A stretch of DNA of 64,000 nt from Thalassovita mangrovi (GCF_009857745.1 NZ_WWEN01000010.1:109029-173028), one strand, 5' to 3'. Positions 54,337 to 63,809 are shown, counted from the first letter of the stretch. Made by a program: numbers and translations. The notes: generated by a model not told the origin, from the letters alone.

Positions 54337-55989
54337 ATGACGCTCAGATTACGCCTTTCTCTCACCTTTCTCCTGCTGTCCGCCCTGTTCATCGGCGTTG
54401 GCGCCATGGCGCTGTACCAGCTGGGCGAAGTGAAACAACGCAGCCAGCAGATCGTCGACCGCAACGTCGCCATTTTGCGCGACATCGATGCGCTTGCGAC
54501 GCTGCAACAAGAAACCCAGGTCGTCATCCGCGACTACATTCTGATCAAGAACTACAACAAGCGCAAAGAACTGAAGGATCAGATCGACACCCTGCGCTTT
54601 CAGCAGGAACTGCTGACCAACGACGCCTCTGAAAGCGCCGATGCCGAAATGGTCGGGTTTCTGGCCGACTATTCCTCGCTGAACGCCAAGCTGAACGAGG
54701 CGATCGACAAGGTGGTCGAAGTCGTCGGCTATGGCGGCAGCGACATGACGATATCGTTGCATCTGGAAGAAGCATCGACCTTCCAGGCCCAGATCATCGC
54801 CGCCACCGACGAGATTTCGTCGTCGCAGACCAGCAAGATGGAAACCGCGCTGGAAGAATCCGAGGCGATCTACAACCAGGCCTGGCTGATGATCGCCGTC
54901 CTGATCGGCGCCGCTCTCGTGATCAGCCTGCTGAGCGCGGTGATCACCAATCGGACCCTCAAACGCGGTTTCCGCATGGCCATCTCGCTCAGCAATGACG
55001 TCGCCAATGGCGATCTGAGCAAGACGATCGAGCACAAGCAGAAGGGCGAATTCGGCGACCTGCTGAACAACCTCAACCGCATGGTCGGCGGGCTGCGCGA
55101 TATCGTGTCCTCGGTCGCTTCCGGCGCCGGCAACGTTTCGGCCGGGGCGGTGCAGATGGCGCAGACCTCCGAACAGCTGCAGGAGGCCGCGACCAACCAG
55201 GCCGCGGCGACCGAAAACGCCTCCAGCTCGGTCGAACAGATGACCGCGAATGTCGAACAGAACGCCGACGCCACGCAGGAAACCGAACAGATGGCGCTGA
55301 GCTCGGCCGAGGATGCCCGGCAAAGCGGCGCGGCGGTCAAATCGGCGATGGAATACACCAACAACATCGTCGGCCGCATCCAGATCGTGCAGGAAATCGC
55401 GCGGCAGACCGACCTTCTGGCATTGAACGCCGCGGTCGAGGCCGCCCGCGCCGGCGAACACGGCCGCGGCTTCAGCGTGGTGGCCTCCGAGGTGCGCAAA
55501 CTGGCCGAACGCAGCCAGGACGCCGCCGGCGAAATCGGGGCGCTGACCAAGGAAACCGTCGCGGTGTCCGCAAAGGCGGTCGACATGCTGGACCGGCTGG
55601 TGCCCAAGATCGAACGCACCGCGCAGCTGGTCAGCAACATCGCCAAGGCCAACAGCGAAATCTCGGTCGGCATGGGCCAGATCAACGGCGCCATCACCGA
55701 GCTCGACAGCATCACCCAGGCCAACAACTCGGCCTCCGAGGAAATGTCCGCCACCGCCGAGGAACTGGCCGCCCAGGCCCAGGCGCTGCGCGCGACGATG
55801 GACGAGTTCACGCTGGAATCCCACGCGGAAGAAACCGCGGAGGGCGCAAGCCAGGACGACGCCGTTCGAGCCGACCCGCAAGACAGCGCGCCCGCGCAGG
55901 AGAGCACGCTGATCGACCTCGACCTGACCGGGGACACGGCGGAAGAACCTGTCGACTTCACCGCGGTGAAGCAACAGCGCGGCCGCTGA
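54337..55989 (+). CDS. Methyl-accepting chemotaxis protein
   Basis: Transmembrane chemoreceptor of 550 residues. The first helix (LRLSLTFLLLSALFIGVGAMALY) and second (about 186-206) enclose a ~160-residue helical periplasmic sensor. A HAMP domain follows (about 207-260), then the signalling domain with the hairpin tip IVQEIARQTDLLALNAAVEAARAGEHGRGFSVVASEVRKLAERSQDAAGEI. Q/E-rich methylation helices are evident. The acidic C-terminal tail lacks an NWETF-type CheR/CheB tether. No che genes adjoin. It lies in the island between rplP and rpmC, opposite in strand. Confidence 0.95.
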   Translation: MTLRLRLSLTFLLLSALFIGVGAMALYQLGEVKQRSQQIVDRNVAILRDIDALATLQQETQVVIRDYILIKNYNKRKELKDQIDTLRFQQELLTNDASESADAEMVGFLADYSSLNAKLNEAIDKVVEVVGYGGSDMTISLHLEEASTFQAQIIAATDEISSSQTSKMETALEESEAIYNQAWLMIAVLIGAALVISLLSAVITNRTLKRGFRMAISLSNDVANGDLSKTIEHKQKGEFGDLLNNLNRMVGGLRDIVSSVASGAGNVSAGAVQMAQTSEQLQEAATNQAAATENASSSVEQMTANVEQNADATQETEQMALSSAEDARQSGAAVKSAMEYTNNIVGRIQIVQEIARQTDLLALNAAVEAARAGEHGRGFSVVASEVRKLAERSQDAAGEIGALTKETVAVSAKAVDMLDRLVPKIERTAQLVSNIAKANSEISVGMGQINGAITELDSITQANNSASEEMSATAEELAAQAQALRATMDEFTLESHAEETAEGASQDDAVRADPQDSAPAQESTLIDLDLTGDTAEEPVDFTAVKQQRGR

Positions 55990-56015
55990 GCCCCTGCCCT
56001 CCTGTACCCGCATCA

Positions 56016-56045
56016 CCCCCGCCGTTCCCCACGGCGGGGGTTTTT
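56016..56045 (+). terminator. Terminator of the chemoreceptor gene
   Basis: 9-bp stem CCCCCGCCG / CGGCGGGGG with a seven-base loop and TTTTT, 26 bases after the stop. Confidence 0.9.
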
Positions 56046-56102
56046 CGTCGCGCCCCCGCGAGGCCCCTACCCCTTGGCCCCGTCCTGCGCTATGACCGGT
56101 GC

Positions 56103-56726
56103 ATGTCACAGATTGAATCGCTCTTCGTCACCCGCCTCTATCGCGCCCGCCTGAATGAATTCGGGCCCGCCGTCGATACAGATGAACTGGAAGCCTCCTG
56201 CTACTCGATCGCCGAGGATGACGAGGCCGGCCAGGAATGGTGCGAGGAAAACGGCTATCCCGGCTACACCTCCTATGCGTCGCTGACCGACCTGGGCTGG
56301 CGCTTCCCGATCTTCGGCGACGTCATCAAGTCGCTGGACCAGCACGTCGCGGCCTTCGCCAAGGACCTGGAATTCGATCTGGGCGACAAGGAACTGGTGC
56401 TCGAAGACCTGTGGATCAACATCCTGCCCGAGGGCGGCACCCATAGCTCGCACCTGCACCCGCATTCGGTGATTTCCGGCACGACCTACGTGTCGATGCC
56501 GCAGGGCACCAGCGCGCTGAAGCTCGAAGATCCCCGTTCGGCCCGGATGATGGCGGCGCCGGCCCGCCGCAAGGACGCGCGGCGCGACTTGCAGACCTTC
56601 ATCTACATGAAGCCCGAAGTGGGCGACGTGTTGCTGTGGGAAAGCTGGCTGCGCCACGAAGTGCCGATGAACATGGCCGAGGAAGACCGGGTTTCGGTGA
56701 GCTTCAATTACAAATGGGGCGAGTGA
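56103..56726 (+). CDS. TIGR02466-family putative 2OG-Fe(II) oxygenase
   Basis: Soluble protein of 207 residues. The likely metal region is LPEGGTHSSHLHPHSVISGTTYV (His at about 114, 117, 119, 121), followed by LKLEDPR and GDVLLWESWLRHEVP, which supplies the distal His. This matches the TIGR02466 family, predicted but not proved to be an iron/2-oxoglutarate oxygenase; the substrate is unknown. Its own start follows the chemoreceptor terminator, so it is probably transcribed separately. Confidence 0.82.
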   Translation: MSQIESLFVTRLYRARLNEFGPAVDTDELEASCYSIAEDDEAGQEWCEENGYPGYTSYASLTDLGWRFPIFGDVIKSLDQHVAAFAKDLEFDLGDKELVLEDLWINILPEGGTHSSHLHPHSVISGTTYVSMPQGTSALKLEDPRSARMMAAPARRKDARRDLQTFIYMKPEVGDVLLWESWLRHEVPMNMAEEDRVSVSFNYKWGE

Positions 56727-56780
56727 GCCGCTGAGAGCCGCGCCCGGGATGGTTACCGGGCGGCACGCATAGTTTCAGAT

Positions 56781-56854
56781 GTAGGGTGGGGTTTCACCCC
56801 ACCGATCAACCCGACCTTTTTCGGCCGAAAACATGGTGGGGTGAAGCCCCACGC
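56781..56854. repeat. MITE-like inverted repeat (GTGGGGT type)
   Basis: 19-base arms GGTGGGGTTTCACCCCACC (56785-56803) and, inverted, at 56835-56853 surround about 31 bases; each arm is itself a hairpin. No ORF inside. Such short palindromic elements recur in this bacterial group. Confidence 0.55.
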
Positions 56855-56902
56855 TTCCGCTTTCTTTGATTTAGCCGTGATCAAACTTCGCCCCCGCGCC
56901 AA

Positions 56903-57517
56903 TCACCATTTTGTTTTAATGAAGACTGGTTTGAGGTTGACCGGTCGTATTTTGCAATTCTGATCCATAGTCGCGACGGAAGGCAAAATCTTCTTTGGCG
57001 GTTTCTTGAACCATTGAGAACAAAGACCTGCCAAGTCCTGCATCCCAAGATGTTCGCATATTGGTGTTAATATGGCATCGGCCAAATCCTGGTCATGATG
57101 AAGAAAGAAGTCACCAGTTTTGGCCATGTCATTTGGATGCTCCTTCATTTCAGATTTCTTTCTTTGGAACATCCTCGGTGTCGCAGTGAATTCCGTTTTC
57201 ATAAGGTCGCCAAATTTTGGAGCCATGAAATCCAGAATCCAGCCATTTGCCTCTACCCAGCAATGGAATCCCTTTTGCGTCCCAGCTATTCCTTGAGCAG
57301 TTTCTTCCCCAAAACAGAGTACGTGGTCATCATCACCTAGGTAGTAAGTCGCTAAACCACATCTCACTTTCGCTTCAAGCCCGTAGTGATCGACAAGAAT
57401 GTTCGCACCAAAGAGACTGAATTGAATGCAGGCGTGAGCGGAATTGCCCTCTTCGCTTTCAACAACCGCGGACACCACCTGAAAAATTCTTTCATATTCC
57501 TTCATCTTAATAAGCAT
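56903..57517 (-). CDS. DUF2026 protein (probable cysteine-peptidase fold)
   Basis: 204-residue protein. The pattern EYERIFQVVSAVVESEEGNSAHACIQFS, HVLCFGEE and GFHCWVEANGWILDFMAPKFGDL matches DUF2026. Cys30, His85 and Asp96 are spaced like a transglutaminase/papain-type triad, so hydrolysis or acyl transfer is possible but unproved. AAGGAGACGACTA before the ATG supports the start. Base composition is clearly AT-richer than the neighbours (visible AAAA/TTTT runs, AT-rich codons), suggesting recent transfer. Alone on the minus strand within the ribosomal island. Confidence 0.78.
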   Translation of the reverse strand: MLIKMKEYERIFQVVSAVVESEEGNSAHACIQFSLFGANILVDHYGLEAKVRCGLATYYLGDDDHVLCFGEETAQGIAGTQKGFHCWVEANGWILDFMAPKFGDLMKTEFTATPRMFQRKKSEMKEHPNDMAKTGDFFLHHDQDLADAILTPICEHLGMQDLAGLCSQWFKKPPKKILPSVATMDQNCKIRPVNLKPVFIKTKW

Positions 57518-57815
57518 TAGTCGTCTCCTTGCTTGAAATTCTGTTGTCTAAGAATCGTAGGCGCGTGCGAATGAGCATAGTCAGCGTGCGCACACACAAC
57601 ACCAGCGCTTCTTCTAAAGAATAGTGAGCTTACCTAAGAAAACTGGGAAAGGAGTTCACAACTCCAACTCAAGATCGTCGCAGGCAATGCGGCGGGAGGA
57701 TTTCCTTTGCCGACGAATTCAATCGAGATTGCTCCACTTGTTCTGATCTAGTGCCAAATAAAGCATCCCGAGATCATAAAGTCTGACACCTATTACTTTG
57801 CAGCATCAAACAACA
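57518..57815. other. AT-richer intergenic region without a gene
   Basis: About 300 bases upstream of the DUF2026 gene with the same lowered GC. I see no supported ORF, RNA gene or repeat. It may be the remaining part of the transferred segment. Confidence 0.5.
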
Positions 57816-57847
57816 AAACCCCCGCGCGATCACTCGCGCGGGGGTTT
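57816..57847 (-). terminator. Terminator of the rplB-to-rplP block
   Basis: 13-bp perfect stem AAACCCCCGCGCG / CGCGCGGGGGTTT with a six-base loop and TTTTGTTG on the minus strand. Confidence 0.92.
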
Positions 57848-57857
57848 CGATTTTTCC

Positions 57858-57882
57858 GTAGGCCGGGCTCTCGCCCGGCACC
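57858..57882. repeat. GTAGGCCGGGC palindromic repeat, copy 2
   Basis: GTAGGCCGGGC-N4-GCCCGGCACC between the rplP stop and its terminator. Identical to the copy at 49513 outside the loop. Confidence 0.6.
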
Positions 57883-57885
57883 ACC

Positions 57886-58299
57886 TTACCAGTCTTCGCG
57901 AACGACGACGCGGGTCTTGATCGGCAGCTTCATCGCGGCCAGGCGCAGGGCCTCGCGGGCGATGTCTTCATCGACGCCGTCGATCTCGAACATGATCCGG
58001 CCCGGCTTGACCTTGGCGGTCCAGCGGTCCACCGAACCTTTACCTTTACCCATACGAACCTCGATCGGTTTCGCGGTGACCGGCAGGTCGGGGAAGATGC
58101 GGATCCAGACGCGGCCCTGACGCTTCATATGACGGGTCATGGCACGACGTGCGGCTTCGATCTGACGGGCGGTGATCCGCTCCGGCTCGATGGCCTTGAG
58201 GCCATAGGTGCCGAAGTTCAGGTCGCTTCCGCCTTTTGCCAGGCCGTGGATCCGGCCTTTGTGCATCTTGCGGAATTTAGTACGCTTTGGCTGAAGCAT
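57886..58299 (-). CDS. rplP: 50S ribosomal protein L16
   Basis: 137-residue protein near the A-site: [36 protein letters not shown] and [46 protein letters not shown]. The PRM-type Arg target of hydroxylation lies in the second block. Last gene of its block, immediately followed by a repeat and terminator; rpmC, its usual neighbour, is beyond the island. Confidence 0.98.
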   Translation of the reverse strand: MLQPKRTKFRKMHKGRIHGLAKGGSDLNFGTYGLKAIEPERITARQIEAARRAMTRHMKRQGRVWIRIFPDLPVTAKPIEVRMGKGKGSVDRWTAKVKPGRIMFEIDGVDEDIAREALRLAAMKLPIKTRVVVREDW

Positions 58300-58312
58300 A
58301 TCTCAGGACTCC

Positions 58313-59026
58313 TTAACGACGGCCGCGCGGTGCAGCACCGCGGGGCGCAGGGCCATCCTGGAGCTCGGCCTGGCGACGGTCACGAGCCTGCGGGTCGTGT
58401 TCCATGATCTCGCCTTTGAAGATCCAGGTCTTGATGCCGATGATGCCATAGGGCGTCGACGCTTCGGCGTGGGCGTAATCGATGTCCGCACGCAGGGTGT
58501 GCAGCGGCACGCGGCCTTCGCGGTACCATTCGGTACGTGCGATTTCTGCACCGCCCAGACGACCGGCGACGTTCACACGGATGCCCAGGGCGCCCATGCG
58601 CATGGCGTTCTGAACCGAACGCTTCATCGCGCGGCGGAACGAAACCCGGCGTTCCAGCTGCTGGGCGATCGATTCCGCCACCAGCTGAGCGTCCAGTTCC
58701 GGCTTGCGGACTTCGACGATGTTCAGGTGCAGTTCGCTGTCGGTCATGTTCGCCAGCTTCTTGCGCAGAACTTCGATATCGGCGCCTTTTTTGCCGATGA
58801 TCACGCCCGGACGCGCGGTGTGAATGGTCACACGGCACTTCTTGTGCGGACGTTCGATGATCACGCGGGCCACGCCGGCCTGCTTGCATTCATCCTTGAT
58901 GAAGTCGCGGATTTTCAGGTCTTCCATCAGAAGATCCCCGTAATCCTTGGTATCGGCGTACCAGCGGCTGTCCCAGGTGCGGTTGACCTGAAGGCGCATG
59001 CCGATCGGATTGGTCTTGTTACCCAT
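58313..59026 (-). CDS. rpsC: 30S ribosomal protein S3
   Basis: 237-residue mRNA-entry protein: [35 protein letters not shown]-domain [11 protein letters not shown]-type segment ([26 protein letters not shown]) and [32 protein letters not shown]-terminal tail rich in Arg/Ala/Pro. Overlaps the rplV stop by one base. Confidence 0.98.
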   Translation of the reverse strand: MGNKTNPIGMRLQVNRTWDSRWYADTKDYGDLLMEDLKIRDFIKDECKQAGVARVIIERPHKKCRVTIHTARPGVIIGKKGADIEVLRKKLANMTDSELHLNIVEVRKPELDAQLVAESIAQQLERRVSFRRAMKRSVQNAMRMGALGIRVNVAGRLGGAEIARTEWYREGRVPLHTLRADIDYAHAEASTPYGIIGIKTWIFKGEIMEHDPQARDRRQAELQDGPAPRGAAPRGRR

Positions 59027-59406
59027 TAGGCTTGCTCCTCAACTTGACGCACCTTGATGGTCAGTTCCGAGAACGGTTTGACGATCTTGCCGAAACGACC
59101 ACGGGCGCGCGGACGACCGCGCTTCATGGTCAGGTTCTTGCCGACATAAGCCTCGGCGACGATCAGTTCATCGACGTCCAGGTTATGGTTGTTCTCGGCG
59201 TTGGCGATGGCCGACTGCAGGCATTTCTTGACGTCCTGCGCGATCCGCTTCTTCGAGAAGGTCAGATCGTTCAGAGCCTTGTCGACCTTCTTGCCGCGGA
59301 TCATCCCGGCAACCAGGTTCAGTTTCTGCGGGCTGGTGCGAAGCATACGGACCTTGGCCATTGCTTCGTTTTCGGCCACGCGGCGGGGGTTCTTTGCCTT
59401 GCCCAT
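59026..59406 (-). CDS. rplV: 50S ribosomal protein L22
   Basis: 126-residue tunnel protein: [40 protein letters not shown] and the C-terminal beta-hairpin [35 protein letters not shown], where macrolide-resistance changes arise in other species. Three bases after rpsS. Confidence 0.98.
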   Translation of the reverse strand: MGKAKNPRRVAENEAMAKVRMLRTSPQKLNLVAGMIRGKKVDKALNDLTFSKKRIAQDVKKCLQSAIANAENNHNLDVDELIVAEAYVGKNLTMKRGRPRARGRFGKIVKPFSELTIKVRQVEEQA

Positions 59407-59409
59407 GGC

Positions 59410-59688
59410 TTACTTCCTTTTCGCTTTTTTATCGGCCGCATGCCCGTAGTAGGTACGGGTCGGCGAATATTCACCGAACTTCTGACCGATCATGTCCTCG
59501 GTCACGTTGACCGGAATGTGCTTCTGGCCGTTGTAGACGGCGAAGGTCAGACCCACGAATTGGGGCAGGATCGTCGACCGACGCGACCAGATTTTGATGA
59601 CTTCTTTGCGCTCCGATTCACGGGCTGCTTCGGCTTTTTTCAGCACGTAAGCATCCACGAAGGGGCCTTTCCAAACAGAACGTGCCAT
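59410..59688 (-). CDS. rpsS: 30S ribosomal protein S19
   Basis: 92-residue head protein forming a pair with S13: [87 protein letters not shown]. Three bases after rplB. Confidence 0.98.
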   Translation of the reverse strand: MARSVWKGPFVDAYVLKKAEAARESERKEVIKIWSRRSTILPQFVGLTFAVYNGQKHIPVNVTEDMIGQKFGEYSPTRTYYGHAADKKAKRK

Positions 59689-59691
59689 GTC

Positions 59692-60534
59692 TTAGCGGCC
59701 CTTCTTCTTGGCGTGACGCGAGCGGATGATCAGCTTCTGCGACGCCTTGTTGGTGTTACGGGTACGCTTACCCTTGGTCGGTTTACCCCACGGGGTAACC
59801 GGGTGACGGCCACCCGAAGTCCGGCCCTCACCACCACCATGGGGGTGGTCGATCGGGTTCATGACGACACCGCGGACGCTCGGGCGGATGCCCTTGTGGC
59901 GCATGCGGCCGGCTTTACCGAAGTTCTGGTTGCTGTTGTCGGGGTTCGACACGGCACCCACGGTTGCCAGGCATTCCTGACGCACCAGGCGCAGTTCGCC
60001 CGAGCTCAGGCGGATCTGGGCGTAACCGCCGTCACGACCGACGAACTGGGCATAGGTGCCTGCCGCGCGGGCGATCTGGCCGCCTTTGCCGGGCTTCAGT
60101 TCGATGTTGTGAACGATGGTACCGATCGGCATGCCCGAGAACGGCATGGTGTTGCCCGGTTTGATGTCGGCCTTGGCCGATGCGATCACCTGATCGCCAA
60201 CCGCCAGACGCTGCGGGGCCAGGATATAGGCCTGCTCGCCGTCTTCGTATTTGATCAGCGCGATGAACGCGGTGCGGTTGGGGTCATATTCGATCCGCTC
60301 AACGGTGGCGGCGATATCGAATTTGCGACGCTTGAAGTCGACGATACGATAGAGGCGCTTTGCCCCGCCGCCCTTGCGGCGCATCGTGATCCGTCCGGTG
60401 TTGTTGCGGCCGCCGTTCTTGGTCAGACCCTCAGTGAGGGATTTGACCGGACGCCCTTTCCACAGCTCCGAACGGTCGATCAGAACCAGCCCACGCTGGC
60501 CCGGCGTCGTCGGTTTATACGACTTGAGTGCCAT
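59692..60534 (-). CDS. rplB: 50S ribosomal protein L2
   Basis: 280-residue protein at the peptidyl-transferase region: [80 protein letters not shown] and [34 protein letters not shown] with the essential His-Pro-His-Gly loop. First gene of its block; normally preceded directly by rplW. Confidence 0.98.
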   Translation of the reverse strand: MALKSYKPTTPGQRGLVLIDRSELWKGRPVKSLTEGLTKNGGRNNTGRITMRRKGGGAKRLYRIVDFKRRKFDIAATVERIEYDPNRTAFIALIKYEDGEQAYILAPQRLAVGDQVIASAKADIKPGNTMPFSGMPIGTIVHNIELKPGKGGQIARAAGTYAQFVGRDGGYAQIRLSSGELRLVRQECLATVGAVSNPDNSNQNFGKAGRMRHKGIRPSVRGVVMNPIDHPHGGGEGRTSGGRHPVTPWGKPTKGKRTRNTNKASQKLIIRSRHAKKKGR

Positions 60535-60777
60535 GCTTTCTGTCTTCCGTTTTGTGAGGCAGGCCTGCGCCTACCCTGGTTATAGCCCCCCGCCCGGTTG
60601 TTTCCGAAGGAAACGCCCTACTAGGGTGGCCAACTTAAGAGGGCCCCGAAGGTCCCAGATTCCAAAATCAACGGGCCCCGGAACGAATCCGAGGCCGCGA
60701 GATTGGGGCGATGTAGCAGGGTTGTTGGGGGGAGTCTATAGGAATAAGGCGTTTTTCCTATCGGGACGGAGCCGCGC
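60535..60777. promoter_or_regulatory. rplB upstream region with a tentative promoter
   Basis: A minus-strand TATAGA (60735-60740) could be the -10 box, but no TTGnnn lies 16-18 bp upstream. The leader also holds a GTTTCC-TTC-GGAAAC hairpin (60600-60614). No gene is supported here. Confidence 0.35.
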
Positions 60778-60779
60778 CT

Positions 60780-60811
60780 CGTCATGCTGGAAGCATGCCT
60801 CCGGCATGACG
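60780..60811. repeat. Dispersed double-hairpin repeat, copy 2
   Basis: CATGC-TGGAA-GCATG and CATGCC-TCC-GGCATG, overlapping in the central arm, parallel to the copy at 23672 but with C/G to T/A changes in all arms. Lies just upstream of the rplB region. Confidence 0.6.
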
Positions 60812-61065
60812 CGCGCGGTGGTGATCCGGGCACTGTGGAGGGCAGTTTATCCCGCCACATCCGTGAACGCCATCAACGAAGCACCCAGCCTCCCCAAATC
60901 GCCGCCGCGTCGGGGCGCGTCGCCTATGCGCGGTGGCCTGATGGCCGCTATTCGCGCGAGGTACTCAATCAAGGTATCGGGCACGGTTTCAATTGACATA
61001 CTAAGAAGGTTTTTGAAATGCGCCGGGGAGCAAACCTTTTCCAGCTACCTTTATGAAAGCGAATG

Positions 61066-61575
61066 CTATGGTAACTCCCCTAAAACTGGAAACGCCCCCC
61101 AAAAGAAGAAGAAAAACAAAAGTACATTTGACAGACTACCGATTGCAACCGAGTGCTTCCAAGCTGCGACGCCAACGAGCACAGATAGCAGACTGAGCCC
61201 CACAATATGCTCTGCAAACACCAATTTTGTGTGGCCGAGCCCCATCCATTCAACCCCATAACCCCAGGACACTAGAAAATAGATTGGCGTTAGCACCCAC
61301 AACACAACAATGAAGCCAACTTGTATCTTTAGGAAGTGCCTACACTTCTGCAGGATCAAAAATTGGACCGAGAAAAGAACAGGTAGAATAAGGATGGCAC
61401 CCTGCATTGTCGTAAAGAGCAGAATTAGGGTGTGAATTGGAATAGGGCTTAATGGGCCAACATTCCCCGTGACAAGTGGCGGGATAACGGAACCTGCAGC
61501 GCCTATACTACCAAGAGCCAACCAAAGTGGCGTTGAAAGCAAAATGCGAGACACAACGGTACCCTCTATATCCAT
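61066..61575 (-). CDS. Hypothetical AT-rich membrane protein
   Basis: Unrecognised protein of 169 residues with about four hydrophobic segments: near 13-34, 47-72, 80-103 and 122-160 (the last includes the FFFFFW run). DNA is distinctly AT-richer than neighbours, with codons such as ATA, TTA and AGA that ribosomal genes here avoid, suggesting transfer. The ATG at 61575 lacks a strong ribosome site. Sits alone in the island between rplW and rplB. Confidence 0.65.
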   Translation of the reverse strand: MDIEGTVVSRILLSTPLWLALGSIGAAGSVIPPLVTGNVGPLSPIPIHTLILLFTTMQGAILILPVLFSVQFLILQKCRHFLKIQVGFIVVLWVLTPIYFLVSWGYGVEWMGLGHTKLVFAEHIVGLSLLSVLVGVAAWKHSVAIGSLSNVLLFFFFFWGAFPVLGELP

Positions 61576-61675
61576 AGCAAGTTATTACCTTTAAAGCTGT
61601 CACATCTTTTAACTTACCACCCAAGCATGAGCTTTGATGGTGACGCAAACCAAAATATAGAATCAAACCAAAAAA

Positions 61676-61695
61676 CCCCCGCCTTTCGGCGGGGG
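61676..61695 (-). terminator. Terminator of rpsJ-rplC-rplD-rplW
   Basis: 8-bp perfect stem CCCCCGCC / GGCGGGGG with a four-base loop, followed on the minus strand by TTTTTTGG, 28 bases after the rplW stop. Confidence 0.92.
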
Positions 61696-61723
61696 CTTTC
61701 TTTTCTTCGATCAGGCAATCCGA

Positions 61724-62020
61724 TCAGAGGCCGGTCGACACGTCGATCGTGTTGCCCTCTTCGAGGGTCACATAGGCCTTCTTGACGTCCTTGCGCTTGC
61801 CCAGGGTACCCCGGAAGCGCTTGGTCTTGCCTTTGGTGATGGTGGTGTTCACCGCCTTCACCTTGACCCCGAACAGAGACTCGACGGCCTCTTTGATCTG
61901 GGGTTTGTTGGCGTCGATCGCGACCTCAAACACGACAGCACCGTTTTCCGAAGCCATGGTGGCTTTCTCGGTGATGATCGGCTTGCGGATCACGTCATAG
62001 AGTTCTGCTTTGGTGGTCAT
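61724..62020 (-). CDS. rplW: 50S ribosomal protein L23
   Basis: 98-residue protein at the tunnel exit, docking site of trigger factor and [55 protein letters not shown]. Overlaps the rplD stop by four bases (ATGA). Last gene of the S10 block. Confidence 0.97.
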   Translation of the reverse strand: MTTKAELYDVIRKPIITEKATMASENGAVVFEVAIDANKPQIKEAVESLFGVKVKAVNTTITKGKTKRFRGTLGKRKDVKKAYVTLEEGNTIDVSTGL

Positions 62021-62634
62021 TTCAGACGAGCCTCCAGAGCTTCGACACCCGCTTTGGTGATCACCAGGGTGTCACGCTTGAGGATGTCATAGACGTTTGC
62101 GCCCATCGACGGCAGGATATCCAGACCTTCGATGTTGCGGGCTGCTTGGGCGAAACCTTCATTGACGGTGGCACCGTCGATGATCAGAGCGCGCTTCCAG
62201 CCCAGGTTCTTCACCTGCTTGGCCAGGGCTGCGGTCTTGCCTTCGGCTTCGGCGTTCTCGATCACGACCAGTTCGCCGGCTTTCGCCTTGGCGGACAGTG
62301 CGTGCTTCAGGCCCAGCTTGCGGAACTTCTTAGTCAGGTCATGACCGTGGCTGCGCGGGGTCGGGCCCTTGTAGATACCACCTTTGCGGAAGATCGGCGC
62401 GTTGCGGTCACCGTGGCGTGCGCCGCCGGTGCCCTTCTGGCGATAGATCTTCTTGGTCGAATAGCTGGTTTCCGAGCGGGTCTTCACCTTGTGGGTGCCG
62501 GCCTGCGCGTTGTTGCGCTGCCAACGGACCACACGGTGCAGGATGTCAGCGCGGGGTTCCAGGCCGAACAGGTCGTCGGACAGGTCCACCGAACCGGCTT
62601 TGCCGCCGTCCAGGTTGATCACATCAAGTTTCAT
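62017..62634 (-). CDS. rplD: 50S ribosomal protein L4
   Basis: 205-residue tunnel protein, autogenous regulator of the S10 operon in E. coli: [53 protein letters not shown] is the long loop reaching the tunnel. ATG overlaps the rplC stop. Whether it regulates the hairpin in the rpsJ leader here is unknown. Confidence 0.98.
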   Translation of the reverse strand: MKLDVINLDGGKAGSVDLSDDLFGLEPRADILHRVVRWQRNNAQAGTHKVKTRSETSYSTKKIYRQKGTGGARHGDRNAPIFRKGGIYKGPTPRSHGHDLTKKFRKLGLKHALSAKAKAGELVVIENAEAEGKTAALAKQVKNLGWKRALIIDGATVNEGFAQAARNIEGLDILPSMGANVYDILKRDTLVITKAGVEALEARLK

Positions 62635-63356
62635 TCTTCACCCCCTTCGGCAGGAGCTTCCGCGGCAGGCGCCTCGGTTGCAGCCGATTTCAGGGCCGCC
62701 GGGAACGGAACGTTCTCGGGCAGCTTCTTCTTCACGGCGTCTTTGATGGTGACCCAGCCGCCCTTGGAACCGGGAACCGCACCCTTGACCATGATCAGGC
62801 CACGGTCGGCATCGGTTTTCACGACTTCCAGGTTCTGCGTGGTCACGCGGACGGCACCCATGTGGCCTGCCATCTTCTTGCCCTTGAACACCTTGCCCGG
62901 GTCCTGACACTGACCGGTCGAACCGTGCGAACGGTGGCTGATCGACACACCGTGCGTGGCGCGCAGACCGCCGAAGTTGTGCCGCTTCATGGCACCGGCG
63001 AAGCCTTTACCGATCGTGGTGCCGGCGATGTCGACCTTCTGGCCCGAGACGTAATGCTCGGCCGAGATCTCGGCGCCGATTTCGATCAGGTTGTCCTCGG
63101 TCACGCGGAATTCGGCCAGCTTGCGCTTGGGCGCGACATTGGCCTTGGCGAAGTGGCCGCGCATCGCTTGCGAGGTCCGCTTTGCCTTCGCGTTGCCCGC
63201 GCCCAGCTGAACGGCGGTGTACCCGTCGCGTTCGGTGGTGCGCTGGTCAACGACCTGCAGGTTTTCCAGTTGAAGAACGGTCACAGGGATCTGCTTGCCG
63301 TCTTCCATGAACAGGCGGGTCATGCCCACCTTCTTGGCGATAACACCAGAGCGCAT
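62631..63356 (-). CDS. rplC: 50S ribosomal protein L3
   Basis: 241-residue protein: [37 protein letters not shown] and [38 protein letters not shown], with the Gln that PrmB methylates in many bacteria. The last ~30 residues are an Ala/Glu-rich acidic extension. 18 bases from rpsJ. Confidence 0.98.
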   Translation of the reverse strand: MRSGVIAKKVGMTRLFMEDGKQIPVTVLQLENLQVVDQRTTERDGYTAVQLGAGNAKAKRTSQAMRGHFAKANVAPKRKLAEFRVTEDNLIEIGAEISAEHYVSGQKVDIAGTTIGKGFAGAMKRHNFGGLRATHGVSISHRSHGSTGQCQDPGKVFKGKKMAGHMGAVRVTTQNLEVVKTDADRGLIMVKGAVPGSKGGWVTIKDAVKKKLPENVPFPAALKSAATEAPAAEAPAEGGEE

Positions 63357-63374
63357 CTTACATACCCTCCGATC

Positions 63375-63689
63375 TTACGACTGCAGCTTGATCTCGACAT
63401 CCACGCCAGCGGCGAGGTCGAGCTTCATCAGCGCGTCCACGGTCTGGGGGGTCGGATCAACGATGTCGAGCAGACGCTTGTGCGTACGGATCTCGAACTG
63501 GTCGCGGGATTTCTTGTCGACGTGAGGCCCACGCAGAACGGTGAACTTCTCGATCTTGTTCGGCAGCGGGATCGGGCCACGGACCTGAGCGCCGGTGCGC
63601 TTCGCCGTGTTGACGATTTCCTGGGTGCTGGCGTCCAGAACCCGGTAATCGAATGCCTTCAGCCGAATACGAATATTTTGGCTTTGCAT
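63375..63689 (-). CDS. rpsJ: 30S ribosomal protein S10 (NusE)
   Basis: 104-residue head protein that also works with NusB in antitermination: [42 protein letters not shown] and [39 protein letters not shown]. First gene of the S10 block, with a promoter about 120 bases upstream and tuf before that. Confidence 0.98.
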   Translation of the reverse strand: MQSQNIRIRLKAFDYRVLDASTQEIVNTAKRTGAQVRGPIPLPNKIEKFTVLRGPHVDKKSRDQFEIRTHKRLLDIVDPTPQTVDALMKLDLAAGVDVEIKLQS

Positions 63690-63763
63690 TTTATCAGCCT
63701 TTTTATCAGGCGTTGGGGTTGAGAGGAGGACAGGCGCTCATCGCCCACCCTCATCGAACCCAA

Positions 63764-63785
63764 AAGGCGGGAATCACCCCGCCTT
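63764..63785 (-). other. Hairpin in the rpsJ leader
   Basis: 8-bp perfect stem AAGGCGGG / CCCGCCTT with a six-base loop, the minus strand continuing TTGGG, between the predicted promoter and rpsJ. It could be an attenuator or an L4 site; neither is proved. Confidence 0.45.
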
Positions 63786-63809
63786 GACGTTCACGTAGAG
63801 AACCCGCGC

